Shown here in pieces: positions 1 through 10,390 of a stretch of 64,000 bases of DNA. Under the pieces are notes generated by a model. The model saw nothing but the letters and a program-made list of their open reading frames with translations, had not been told where the DNA came from and did no database searches. The stretch is from assembly GCF_958295425.1 (NCBI RefSeq), contig NC_081134.1, forward strand, positions 1,971,840-2,035,839, read 5' to 3'. Every line of letters starts with the position of its first letter. The first letter of the stretch is position 1. This DNA is from Solea solea. Lineage: Eukaryota; Chordata; Actinopteri; Pleuronectiformes; Soleidae. Made by a program: the position numbers and the translations under genes.

Positions 1-322
1 GTTGTTCTGTCTACATTGTGAGTTTTTGCCTCTCAGTTGTGCTCTGTTTGTGTTTTATGTTTTTTAAATGTTTGCTTTAATACTATTTGGATTGGATTGG
101 CCCACACGCCCCAGGGTGGAAACGCAAGCTAGATCTTGGTTCACCATTCCAAACCACACTGTAGTTAGTGAAACTGCACTTTACCACTTGGTAGAAACCA
201 GGCTTTAGGTTCACATAATCCCAGCAGAAGTGGCCGGTGGGTGTATATTAAATACAGGAAGCAGTTTATCAGATAACTAGAGTAACATGACAGAAAGAAC
301 TTGATTTCTTTTTTTCATATAC

Positions 323-369
<47 letters not shown>

Positions 370-374
370 TTTAC
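1..374 (-). other. CA8 last intron (partial) with (AT)n tract
   Basis: Intron sequence downstream of CA8 exon 7. It holds an (AT)n run at about 330-365 immediately after the splice donor. I see no exon and no recognisable repeat in bases 1-300. Confidence 0.7.
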
Positions 375-487
375 CTGCAGCTGTGAGATGGTGAGAGGGT
401 AGCGGTAAAGAATCCAGGTCACATGTTCATTGCAGGGCGGAGTTGTCAGAGATCCTTCATACACCCAGTAGTCTCTCAGTAACGGGT
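375..487 (-). CDS. ca8: CA8 coding exon 7, last one inside the window
   Basis: Reads [19 protein letters not shown]... to PLTISQLQ, the carbonic-anhydrase segment that closes the active-site pocket. The donor CAG/GTAAAA is followed within ten bases by an (AT)n microsatellite. The final coding exon is not found between 1 and 374 and must lie further left. Confidence 0.95.
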
Positions 488-3114
488 CTGGGGAAATTGA
501 AGTTTGGATAGACTTTAACACAACAAGCACAGTCTTCATGTTCATCATGCATTTAAAACTAATTTCTTCTCACCAGGTAATAGTGTGTTGGGGTTGAAGC
601 ATGGGATGATTTTGTTCTTCCCCTGATGGAAACACAGCAACACAACACTAACTACTGTCATCTTGTGCTTCTTCATGATCTAATCCATCTGCAGTTTTCA
701 GTTTTGGTCTCACCTTGTACTGTAGGTCTTGCAGGACTTCAGTGATGGCCTTCAGACCCAGATGCTCCTTACCAATCTGATGTTTTGAAAAAAGAAAAAA
801 ACGCAGTGTCATTTGACCAGTGTATCTGACACAGGTAGAGATGTCAGTGATTGTCTCCAGGAAGTCAGCAGTTTATATCTGCTGCATCATAACAGGAAGT
901 ACACAAGAGCACAAAACTAAAGACCGAGGTTTTCAGTGGACCAGCACTCTCTGTGGTAAAAGTGAACAAGGCTTTTTGTTGCGTCTTTTAGACACTTTTG
1001 GACATTAAGGTTCCCTTTTGAACCGGTACTTAAAGACCTGAGATTTGCTGTTATGTGGTGTCTTAAGACCTGTATATACTCAAAAGATGGAGTTTAAACA
1101 TCATGAGCAATGAAGTATAAGTCAGGGTTTCTGAATCCTGGTCCTGGGCATGTTTTAGATGTTTCCTTACTTCAGCATACCTGATTCAAATGGTCAGCTC
1201 GTCATCGTATGTATGTAAGTATGTACTTACATACTTGGTACGCAAGTACAATCTCTTCATTTGGAACAGCGGCGTACTTCCTTTTTTTTACGCTTTTTTT
1301 TAGGGATTTTTGTTTTTTTTATCAAAATTATGCAAGTTGAAATTTCGAAGAAGATACAAGCTTCAAATCACAGTATTGTGACAGTGAACCATAAACCTTG
1401 TATTTGAATTAGAGTTGTTTGATCACTGTGAATGCCGATATCACATTCCACTGCTTTTGTTGTTTTCTCGGCCAATCAGCTGCTCGTCACAGAGGAAACA
1501 CATTGTACGCAAGTACGTACAAGTACAGACAAGTATGGATATTGAGAACGGGTCCAATGGTCTGCAGAATCCTGACAACGATCCACATATTTCAATCAGG
1601 AAACATCGAAAACATGCAGGTCAGTGGGTCACCAAGTCCAGGATGGAGAAACCCTGCCGTGAGTAATCATAATATAATAACTATTATTGTGATTAACATA
1701 ATATACACAGAAGTCGGTCAATAAAATGTAATGTATGCATGAAGAGGCAACAAATATTCAAACTGCATCTCAAAATGGTCCAAAATGTAGACTTGTGAAA
1801 ATATGTGTAGAAAGTTCTGAGAGTGGAAACTGGGACTCGGTCATTGCCTCGCTGCTCTGTATTCAGTGTCGGTTTGTTTGTTTCTTGTTTTCAGTTCCTC
1901 CAGTTTTGCAGTTTCCACTCTTGATTCCGTGTCTTATTCAGCCTTGTCCCTTGTCTGTGTTTTTGGACTCCTGACGTACGTTTGGATTCAAAGACTGGCT
2001 TTCATGGTTTCATGACTCAGAGATTTTTCTCTGCTCTGTTTTGGCTGTTTTCAAAGATTCAAGGTTTCCGTGGATTTCACTGGCCGTGTCTCCCTTGTGC
2101 CTGTGGTCGAGGCTAATCTGTGATGAACCCGGTTACTCGTTTGGAATAACAATTCCTACAATCCCTGGAAGGAAAAACACTTAAAGGCCACACACATGCT
2201 GACAAAGTCAATGTTTTTTTTTTAATGCAGGTCATAAAGGGGGACAAGCACACACTCTTTTCTCATCCCTCGACAGAAAGGTTCTGGGGGGAGTTTATTC
2301 CACAGCTTTGTAGCTTTATATGAATTATAAATGACTGTGTTTTTCAGATATTAAAGCTCCACTGCATGACCTTTGACTGTTTCCAGGAGTTAATTTCATT
2401 GAAAGCTTTCAAATCCAAACAGACTGAGGCTGACTCTGCAACATGCACTTGTTTTTCATCATGTAATCTTTGTTTTCTCTTTGTGTTTTAACTGTGTAAA
2501 TGTGTAACTGTTGAGTGTTTTATATTTGCTGCTGCCTATCTTGGCCTAGGAGGAGGATGATGAGAGAGCAAATGATCTTATTGGGAATAAATCTGTCTCC
2601 TGTGAAAGGTCCATATATATATAGACTTTGCTTGGTCTCTTTACACCACTGTATTTTAACGTTGGTGATAATGGTGTGACTTCAGGAGCTCAGCATTTCC
2701 TCACGTGGTTCTTGGTTTAAAATGGTTCGAGAACCACTGTATTTGACAGTGAGATGGTACAGTTTTAAATATGCTAATCACGAGGAGGTCATGATCACCT
2801 GCACAAAAAGAGCGATGATGAGGACTCCGTTCCTCTTCCCAAGAGCGTCCTCCAGTGTGTTGAACAATGTGCTGTTCCAGTGAATCAGGTGGAGCTACAA
2901 CACATGGAGAGACAACAGGACACGACTTGAGTTAGAGAGGTCATTGTTGTTGACGGGTGAAAGGGACAGGAGTAAGTGTTTGAGAAAACCACCAGCTGGT
3001 GGTGACTGACGGTTTGTCCATATGCGCTCTTATGTCCAGACATGGACATGACTTAGTGTAATGTACACACAGTGAAAATTCATATAATCTCAGTCATCTC
3101 TGGCCTCATTATTA

Positions 3115-3147
<33 letters not shown>

Positions 3148-6100
3148 CATGTAAGATGTCCCACTGGGAATTAATTAAGCCATGTGCAAGATCTGAGGCT
3201 AAACCTGGTAATTATATTACCCATCAATCCATTACCTTTAGTCCCCCACTTATCCTTTTTATAAGGAATAACATTATTATTTACTTAATTTTAGATTTAT
3301 TCATCTGTTTTTGTTTTTAACAGATTTATTTTGCATGCTTTTATTTATTTTATTGTGTTTTATTGTGCTTTTATTGCATGCTTTTATAAAGTCATTTATA
3401 GTTTTAACAAACTTGAACAGATGCAGTCATTTACATTTTGCTGTGTTCATTTATCAAAAATACAAAAATAACATGCTAAATATGACTGTAATTAATTAAT
3501 CGCAGAAGAAGAAGTAGAAGAAGAAGAAGAAGAAGAAGAAGAAGAAGAAGAAGAAGGAGAGGATGTGTGTGCTCTTTACCTCCATGGGGAAAGCCTTGAA
3601 GTTGACAGTGTGCTCTGATCCTCTCTGGTTCTCTTTGCCCCAGTGGAATCGAACCTCATGAAGCTCAAACTCATGATCGCTCGGCAGAGGACCACCTGTA
3701 ACCACTGTTGACAGCACCAGAGAACCCCAGAGCATTGTGGGACAGCACAGCACAGGAAGTGGAGGACAGATCAAAGCAGTGAAAGTGGACAAAAGGCCAT
3801 TATTGACAATAACATAAGCACTCGAAGCACTTCTAAAATCAGAGAGGTGTGTGTTGACATGTTGCCATATCTCCTGGGAGTCACCTGACTTGGACTTGAG
3901 AACGATGCGGACGGTGTGTCCATCGTTGATGACCTCACAGTCTCGACACACCACGTAGTTTGGAGACAAACCGACATCTAGGAGGGACGAGTCATACTGA
4001 GCCTCCCTGGAGTTTAGGTTTATGGGAGACTGATATTCGCCGTTGGCGGCTGGGAAATGGAGTCCCCACTCGACACCTGTGATTGAAAACACCCAGAACA
4101 CACATGACACGTGCTGTTTTCTCTAAAGTCTAAAAGAATGAGGGGGAAACTTGGGTGGAAGTGACTTTTCACGTTAACATTTAGTTTCTTCAGTTGGACA
4201 AATATCGTGATGTATCGCTGTGTGATTGTTTGATTATCACAGAACCTTTTTCCAACAGGAAACTAGGTTTTCTGACGCTTCTTTAAACCACTTCATCTCC
4301 TGCGACTCCACAGGGAAAATGAGCCGGTTTCACACCGCGGCACACGGGAGGAGTTTGTTGTTGATCCACCGCTTGCTTGTGTTGTGACTTCATTGTTTGA
4401 AATGCTTTGTTCATGTTTACCTTAGTGGCACAAACTTAACAAACAGAAAGCCACTCCCTGTGTCCCCGTGAGCTAAACATGCTAATTGTCTCTATGGACT
4501 TTGAAGCTGAGGAGTGAGCGCTGAACAAACTTGAGTTTCCAGTCAGAAAAGCTGACGAATGACAAAAAAAAAAGCACTGAACATAATCTTAAAATACTGT
4601 AACACCGAGTGACAAACAGACCGAACATATCGCAGACTGCACTTTTCATTACTGTAATTACGCACGATTTGTGCTATTGGAAAAATTCCAACTGTTTCTG
4701 AACGCTGAGAAGTTGCACGTTAAAGCCACGTCAACAAATTTTATTCTAAATATGGTTTATACTGTTCAAATTTCAAATTGAACACGCAAAATCTGGTGTT
4801 CATGTACAACTACAGTGTTTTGTTCTGAATAAGTTGTAAATAACTGCCAGATATCGACAGTTATTCTGGAAAAATAGACAAAAACACTTTCTTTCTGCCA
4901 TCTCTGCCTTTTATTCTTAAAATAAGCAAAAAAAAGACAGACATTGATCACACGGATCCCCTGCAGTCTACAGGCAAAGGAAGTGCACACAGTTCAGTCA
5001 GCTGTATTTATTCATTAAGTTGTTAATGTGTTTATTTATTTATGGTTTGTTTTATAGGGACAGATACAATATCATTGTCAAAGAGTTGTTCAATGCATGC
5101 ACCATAGTGTTTCTAGCAGATGCTAATTATACGCATTTGTCCCTAGAAGTACTTGTTATGACAATAACTGTCATACTATACAACTATAAGACATTACATT
5201 CTTGTAGAAAATGACTTTGGTAGAAGTTAAAGTCATCTTTTAGAATATTACTTGAGTAAAGGTTTTAGTTCCTGACATTTACTGTACAAAAAGTACAAAC
5301 AAACAAACAAAGTGAGCAATTACCATTTTGAATCTGACATTTATTGTGGCTTCTTATTCTTCTTATTATATTTAAAGCCTAATATGTACAGGCGAACAAC
5401 TTCAAACGACATTGAAATGAACCTTCTGTCATGAATGGTGACAAGATCTCTTGTATTTTTGAAACTTTTTGAAACCTTTGGAGTTTGTGGAGCTTCTAGA
5501 CGTCACACTATGTTTGAATTACACTTGGAGACGAAATCTGCAGTTTATCTGCGGGTTGGCCGCTCAGCTGAGAGCTGGAACAGCTGACAGCTGAAACCCA
5601 GTGTCCGGCGTGTACAACAGAAACCCGGAGACCAGAGCCTCGGTGTCGGACACGGTAAACAACGAGGTGTGTTTTAAGTACACGTGGAGACGAAATCTGC
5701 GGCTAACAGCTGGTGCCGCTAAAAACAACTAGCGACAACAAACAGGCATTAGGTCACCAACTCAACTTTTATTTTGTAGTAACGAGTAACGAAGATGGTT
5801 CACTTTTTTTGTAGGAAATGTAGTGGAGTAAAAGTAAAAGTTGTCAGAAATATAAATAACAAAGTAAAGTACATATATATGAATATTCTACTTAAGTATT
5901 GTAACAAAGTATTTGTACTGAAACAATTACTCGATTCATCGTTTTAAGGAATCAAAGCAGTCTGAGCAAAAGCTGTTTTGCAGAAGTAAATGTATATAAG
6001 ACAACGACAATGAGGAATCACCTCATACAACCACATTGAAATAAACCTGAACTACCCCTTTAAAAGAGAAGGGGCTTTTTTTACGAGGCACAGTGTGGTG

Positions 6101-6240
6101 AAAATGACATATAGTACACACTGGTCGAGATTCATTTCAGCTTTTTTGGAGACCATGACTCGCGATGGAAATATCTCAACATTGTAAGATGTGAAAAACC
6201 TTGTGGCGTCTTTAAACAAACATATTTAGTAAAGGAAAAT

Positions 6241-6278
<38 letters not shown>

Positions 6279-6400
6279 CTACACTGAGTGACTGTTCCCT
6301 CCATTCACTGTGTGGCACAGAGACTGATCACATTCCCTCTGTGCTCAGCAACTAAAGCCTTGACAACAATTCACTAAAGCCAGTGAGTGTTTCACTGCAG

Positions 6401-6472
<72 letters not shown>

Positions 6473-9400
6473 ACTCACTCTCCCATACCAAAGTCCATAG
6501 AGAATATCAACATTACTGCTGCCTCATTTGTTTCGTTTGTGTCACTTAAGTAAATCCAAATGAATGTATTTGAATGTCATTTCTAAATAATACAGTTGAA
6601 CTTACCGATGATGCAGCAGTGGATCAACAAGTCCGTTTTTTGCTGTGACGTAAAATTGCTTATTTTCTCTATGGACATTGGTGTGAGGCAGAGATCTGCA
6701 ACCTTCAGTATGAAAAGAACCATTTTTGTCCCCTCTCCACCCAAGTACAATGAATTTAACAGCCACAAAACCCATTCATTTCACTGCATACAATTATGAT
6801 AATATCAAATAGAACTTTTTCTATAAAGACATACTTTAATATAAAAGAACGATAGTTTGTTGCATTTGTGAAATTTAAAAACTACAAAAAGAAAACTGTT
6901 GACATTTCATTATGACGACCTGGTCCATGAATGAAATGAAAAAACTAACCCTTTGAAATAATAAAGCAATATTAGGATTTCAAGTATGTGGATCCAATAT
7001 CACATTTGACATAGACGTTAGATGCAACACTTTTATTTATCGTCTTGATCAGACACAGTGAGACTTCCTGCTTCAGGATGAACTGATTTCATGTCAGTGC
7101 CTCGTTCAACCATACGTCAAAAAAAACGTTCTTGAGCCACAATTCTGTGCATTGAGACAAACGACGTGACAGCAAAACACAAAAGCGACTTCTGCAAGTT
7201 CCTTATCAGTGTCTAACATCACAAGTGTCTTATATCTTGTCCTCAAAGTGTTTCCTGTGACTGTGACAAGAATGTCTTTTAAATATGATGCTACATGTTT
7301 CCACAGAACGCTGGTGTCAGCTGTTACACATCAGTAAACTTACAGGGAGGGTTTTACGCGTCGGTTACACAACATATCCCTCAGTGCTCCACAAAAGCAG
7401 CTACCTAAAGCACACACACACACACACACAAGAACGTAAGAAGCACGGTTAATTTAAGGGTCCATTGTGTGAGAATTAGCGACATCTAATGGCGAGCGTA
7501 CAGATTGCACAAACGGCGAAATCCGATCAGTTCTCAGCTTCTTAAATATGAATATTTTCTGGTTTCAAAAAACAAAAAAGACAAATCATTAAAACTGAAA
7601 CTTTTTGGTTTGTGAACAAACAAGACATTTGAGAACTTCATCAATTCCGGGTTTGGGAAACGGCAATTAACGTTTTGTGGAGCAAACAACTCGTTCATTA
7701 TTAAAAACTAATCGTTAGTTGCAGCACTGTCCACTCTCGCTTTGTCTCTGCCATTTTCTTCTGCTTCTTTGTTGACTTATGCATCTGCGTTTCGGGATGA
7801 CAGGTTCTAAAATGCTCATTTTAAGGCCACAAAAACGAAATACATTTTATTTTGAAAGGTATTATACACTTATACACACATATTAATGTGTTTAACATTC
7901 AATTTCTCCTACATATTACACAATGGACCTTTGTTGGATTGTGTTTTTCATGTCTGTAGGAAAGATTTTTGTTTGTGAAAACGTTTGAACTGTAAATTTC
8001 TGTAAAATGTTCTGTAAAATAATGAGCTGACTGACCTGAGAGTGAGTTAAAGGAGCAGTCCACTTTCACAAACACAGGTCATTCCACAAGTCAATTTGTT
8101 TTCTTTTCATATAACATCACATGACTCATAGTTGAAAGGGATTTTCTTGGCTCAGATCGAAAAATCACTGCAAAACATTAATAACTGTGTTGGAAAAATA
8201 TCTTTATATTTATATATGTAATTTATAAGCATAAGACTGTGTTGAGGTGATTGTGTCTCACTGCGAGAAACATCCTCCAATGACTGAACAGCAGCATCAG
8301 CCTTTCAAGAGTAGGAATGAGCGGATGTGTTAGGCAGCATCGGTTTGTTGATCTGATATGGGTCTAAACCGTCAAATTGTAAAAAGAAATCCTCACACGT
8401 ACACATTGATTTAAACTGATGGTTTGTGCAAGAGATCGCTATCGGAGGTTGCATATGTGGTCGGAAGTAGGAATTTCCGAGTTCTTGGTCAGAGGTTTTA
8501 ACTAGAACGCCTAGAGGAAGCGCATTTAGTCAGTCAGTCATACACATTGGGGTGGGAATCACAGTATACCTCACAATACGATAATAATATTGCAATACAA
8601 TGATACTGTGATCAACAATCTATTGCAAGACAATCATAAAGTGATAGAGGACGATATCTGTCTCACTGAAGAAAATAAAAACATCACAGTTAAAAGTGCA
8701 GGATTTCTCTGTGCATAACTATGTATGTATTAAACGTCCCTTAATGTAGCTTTCTCCACCATTATCGTGCTGTAAAGTCCCTCTTCTTCAGCCAGGTCAC
8801 TTCCACCCAGGTTTCCCTCATTCATTTGAGCAGCGCCAGCGCCAGGAGACATAAAGTAGTGACGCCCAGCGAGTGAAACTGGCAGCGACTGTTTACTTTA
8901 GAGCGTCCTCATTTGTTCATTAAAATACCAATATTTGCCCTGGCGTATCGATAACCGTATTGCATGAGGAAGGTAATACGATATTTTGACCCACCCCTAA
9001 TCCCACCCACTACTAAAAATCAGTGACACCCCTACATAGTGCTGTTAAATATTTATCAATGGACATGTTTGTGTTTTCAAAATATCCTCATCGACCAACA
9101 ATGACCCAAAACACGTCTTCACGTCCATGTTTTCAGATGCAAATGGAACGCACCATCAGCAGAGCAGCGGGGTCAGGGCTGTGAAGTCAGTAGTGTGACG
9201 CCGTACCGGTATCGATGACATCAAACGCAACATAACAGACAACAATGGAGGACTGTTTGTCTCAAGAAGACGTCAAGCGTTGTATGAGAATAGAGTGACA
9301 ATGGGAGTGACATTTTCCTGTTGTCCAATCAGCTGACTGTCGTGGGTGGAGCCAGCCTAGCTCCACCTGGACTGTACCATACCATTTTACTCTCGTACCC

Positions 9401-10390
9401 CCAAGGGACAGGTGCCAAGGAATGGAAAGGTAGGTTATTTTGGTACTGTTCCTATACATACTGTACCATTCCATCCATCTTCTACCGCGTTATCCTCCAA
9501 TCTCAGCAGACATAGGGTGATACACCCTGGACAGGTTGCCAGTCCATCACAGGGACTCACACAGAGACAAACAACCATCCACTCTCACACCTGTGGTCAA
9601 TTTAGAGTGTCCAATTTGCCTCATGCCAAAATTTGCATGTCTTTGGACTGTGGGAGGAAACCGGAGAACCCAGAGAAAACCCACACGGGGACAAGATGCA
9701 AACTCCATGTAGAAAGGCCCTCGTTCCAAACGGGTCACGAACCCAGGTCTTCTTGCAATGAAGGCAAGAGTGAGATCCACTACACCAACCGTGTGACCCC
9801 CGACTCGTCCCACTCGATGGAAACACGGATTATAATCCCACATGTAATCCACAACACAGAGAACAAGGACTAACGTGGAAAGCTGAAAGATTCCACGTGT
9901 ATTACTCTCCATGTAAACCAGCAGCTTGAATTCTCTAACTTGTATGTGCCAATCAGAGACATATGGTCTCAAATGATCCTCCAGATGTCCCTCAACTTCT
10001 CTGAAGAGGGTTATAGAATTAAATTTGCTGGATTACTCCTTTAATTCCACCACATGTCAAGTTCCTCTGAGTTTTTGTAAATAAATTCAACCTCACACTG
10101 GATCATTTATCATGTGTGCTAAGTGTGCCAGAGTGTTTGACACACTCTGCTGTTATTGTGCCGCCGTCTAATTGTTCTAAAGGTTATTAAAAACAATTAT
10201 TGTTAATGACATTTTGTTTTTTCAGTGCAGTAACAGACACACATGCAAACACACAGTGCATCGACCATGTCTCCCAGCATCTCCTCCCTGTCCCACAGTG
10301 ATGAAGACCCTTCCTACCTTCTTCATAGCCCCAGCTCAGCTCATCCTTCCCCGGGTTGTCGTGTGACTCGTCGTTCATGCAGTCAGCCAT
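375..10390 (-). CDS. ca8: Carbonic anhydrase-related protein VIII, gene-level CDS, 3' end off window
   Basis: Coding exons on the minus strand are 10390-10318, 4076-3885, 3704-3580, 2894-2799, 776-714, 622-574 and 487-375. They total 711 nt, exactly 237 codons, with GT/AG borders and phases that join. The translation follows vertebrate CA8 throughout ([69 protein letters not shown]). The motif VRFHWG carries Arg at residue 107 where active alpha-carbonic anhydrases have the first zinc-ligand His; the other two ligand positions, His109 and His132, are kept. The protein is therefore expected to be catalytically inactive. In mammals CA8 is a cytosolic protein of Purkinje cells that binds the IP3 receptor. 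The final exon (about 44 residues in human) is beyond base 1; adding it predicts about 281 residues, against 290 in human. The nine-residue difference lies in the shorter N-terminus. Confidence 0.96.
574..622 (-). CDS. ca8: CA8 coding exon 6
   Basis: A 49-nt exon reading [16 protein letters not shown] plus one base of a split Asp codon, between the acceptor CATCAG and the donor CCTG/GTGAG. It is separated from exon 5 by an intron of only 91 bp. Confidence 0.94.
714..776 (-). CDS. ca8: CA8 coding exon 5
   Basis: Exactly 21 codons in phase 0, reading [20 protein letters not shown] plus K. This matches human [21 protein letters not shown] with conservative changes only. The acceptor is CATCAG and the donor AAG/GTGAGA. 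Confidence 0.95.
1123..1656. mobile_element. MITE-like DNA transposon remnant with terminal inverted repeats
   Basis: The left end CAGGGTTTCTGAATCCTGG and the reverse complement of the right end, CAGGGTTTCTCCATCCTGG, are near-identical inverted repeats about 534 bp apart. Flanking 8-mers agree at only four positions, so a target-site duplication is not proven. A left-end relative of this element lies at about 35608-35700. The interior has no transposase frame and contains a 24-bp palindrome at 1211-1234. Confidence 0.7.
1211..1234. repeat. 24-bp near-perfect palindrome
   Basis: GTATGTAAGTA and TACTTACATAC are exact reverse complements, separated by two bases (TG). It lies inside the 1123-1656 MITE-like element. 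Confidence 0.95.
2545..2737 (+). mobile_element. hAT-like MITE fragment (copy 1 of 3)
   Basis: Shares GAGAGAGCAAATGATCTTA and GGGAATAAATCTG with copies at 25184-25560 (same strand) and 51342-51662 (opposite strand). It ends in GAGAACCACTG, the inverted form of the CAGTGGTTCTC end seen in copy 3. That end sequence is typical of hAT/Charlie-type elements. Confidence 0.7.
2799..2894 (-). CDS. ca8: CA8 coding exon 4
   Basis: Exactly 32 codons in phase 0, reading [20 protein letters not shown] and ending in LIIALFVQ. It holds His132, the retained third zinc-ligand position. The acceptor is TGTAG and the donor CAG/GTGATC. Confidence 0.95.
3117..3145. repeat. (ATT)n microsatellite
   Basis: A near-perfect trinucleotide run in the CA8 intron between exons 3 and 4. 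Confidence 0.95.
3505..3556. repeat. (GAA)n / (TTC)n microsatellite next to a CA8 splice donor
   Basis: About 17 GAA units with one TAG interruption. On the CA8 strand this is a (TTC)n pyrimidine tract starting about 23 bases after the exon 3 donor. Confidence 0.95.
3580..3704 (-). CDS. ca8: CA8 coding exon 3, altered zinc site
   Basis: It encodes residues 89-130, VVTGGPLP through NFKAFPME. It contains [17 protein letters not shown]; in active enzymes the equivalent is HFHWG, so Arg107 replaces the first zinc ligand, as in all known CA8 proteins. The donor is ATGGAG/GTAAAG. A (TTC)n tract, as read on the gene strand, begins about 23 bases into the intron. Confidence 0.96.
3885..4076 (-). CDS. 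ca8: CA8 coding exon 2
   Basis: The acceptor CACAG precedes GTGTCGAG, and the donor is TCAG/GTGAC. The exon encodes residues 26-88, from [20 protein letters not shown] to LKSKS, which is the start of the carbonic-anhydrase fold including the conserved SPINL strand. It enters with a split Gly codon and leaves with one base of a split Val codon. Confidence 0.96.
5200..5935. mobile_element. Probable non-autonomous DNA element with internal duplication
   Basis: The ends read as the ...ACTTGAGTAAAGG... / ...ACTTAAGTATTGTAACAAAGT... type that recurs widely in teleost genomes. Inside, GGAGACGAAATCTGC occurs at about 5528 and again at about 5687, flanking cancelled copies of an AGCTG-rich segment. 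No open frame of note. The family is inferred from memory of teleost repeats. Confidence 0.45.
6246..6469. repeat. Cluster of (CA)n, (GT)n and (GA)n microsatellites
   Basis: (CA)n at 6246-6275, (GT)n at 6404-6438 and (GA)n at 6441-6469, with about 130 bases of ordinary sequence between the first two. Confidence 0.95.
7455..7932. mobile_element. MITE-like element with a second repeat nested inside
   Basis: The left end AAGGGTCCATTGTGTGAGAA and the right end ...ACACAATGGACCTTT form imperfect terminal inverted repeats. Between them, about 7545-7727 is a reverse-strand copy of a different dispersed family ending in TAGTTGCAGC. This implies that one insertion landed in the other. Confidence 0.6.
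8545..9003 (+). mobile_element. Dispersed non-autonomous element, copy 1 of 2
   Basis: Co-linear with 49437-49835: GGGAATCACAG at the start, GTGCAGGATTTCTCT, GTATTAAA, TTCTCCACCAT, GCCAGGT, TCATTTGAGCAGC, GGAGACAT and GCCCTGGC in the middle, and CACCCCTAATC at the end. The ends are imperfect inverted repeats around GGGGTGGG / CCCACCCC, pointing to a MITE. No transposase frame. Confidence 0.75.
9290..9800 (+). mobile_element. Teleost interspersed repeat (LINE-derived 3' tail type)
   Basis: Carries the very common teleost words TTGCCAGTCCATCACAGGG, TTTGGACTGTGGGAGGAAAC, GAGAAAACCCAC and ATGCAAACTCCATGTAGAAA. Open frames here (9412-9873 plus, 9547-9972 minus) belong to the repeat and are not genes. 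I cannot name the family with certainty; a LINE 3' tail is my best reading. About 9290-9470 looks like a separate repeat fragment abutting it. Confidence 0.65.
10318..10390 (-). CDS. ca8: CA8 coding exon 1 (start codon)
   Basis: The ATG at 10390-10388 has A at -3 and G at +4, a good vertebrate start context. The reading gives [10 protein letters not shown]..., ending in WGYEE plus one base of a split Gly codon before the donor GTAGGA. WGYEEG is a CA8 signature and continues in frame into GVEWG at the next exon, more than 6 kb away. The N-terminus has 24 whole codons and lacks the long glutamate run of mammalian CA8. No in-frame ATG is seen just upstream. Confidence 0.9.

Larger units (their letters stand above)
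777..2798 (-). other. CA8 intron 4-5, repeat-rich
   Basis: Holds a MITE-like element at 1123-1656 and a partial hAT-like element at 2545-2737, listed separately. The rest is AT-rich with short homopolymers and no supported coding sequence. Confidence 0.7.
2895..3579 (-). other. CA8 intron 3-4
   Basis: AT-rich intron with an (ATT)n and a (GAA)n tract. An open frame that continues CA8 exon 3 into this interval is only read-through into the (TTC)n run. Confidence 0.7.
4077..10317 (-). other. CA8 intron 1 (6.2 kb)
   Basis: The longest CA8 intron in the window. It contains interspersed-repeat remnants (about 5200-5930, 7455-7932, 8545-9003, 9290-9800) and CA/GT/GA microsatellites near 6246-6275, 6404-6469 and 7411-7430. 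I see no additional CA8 exon. The interval 4140-5200 has no recognisable element. Confidence 0.7.

Noticed and set aside
3496..4110. A single 204-codon reading frame for CA8
   Set aside because: It joins two real exons through an in-frame intron of 180 bp and runs into a (TTC)n tract. Comparison with CA8 shows that 3705-3884 is intronic (missing in the family) with proper GT/AG borders.
9412..9972. Open frames of 141-153 codons on both strands
   Set aside because: They lie within the interspersed repeat at 9290-9800, with no conserved domain; coding potential is accidental.
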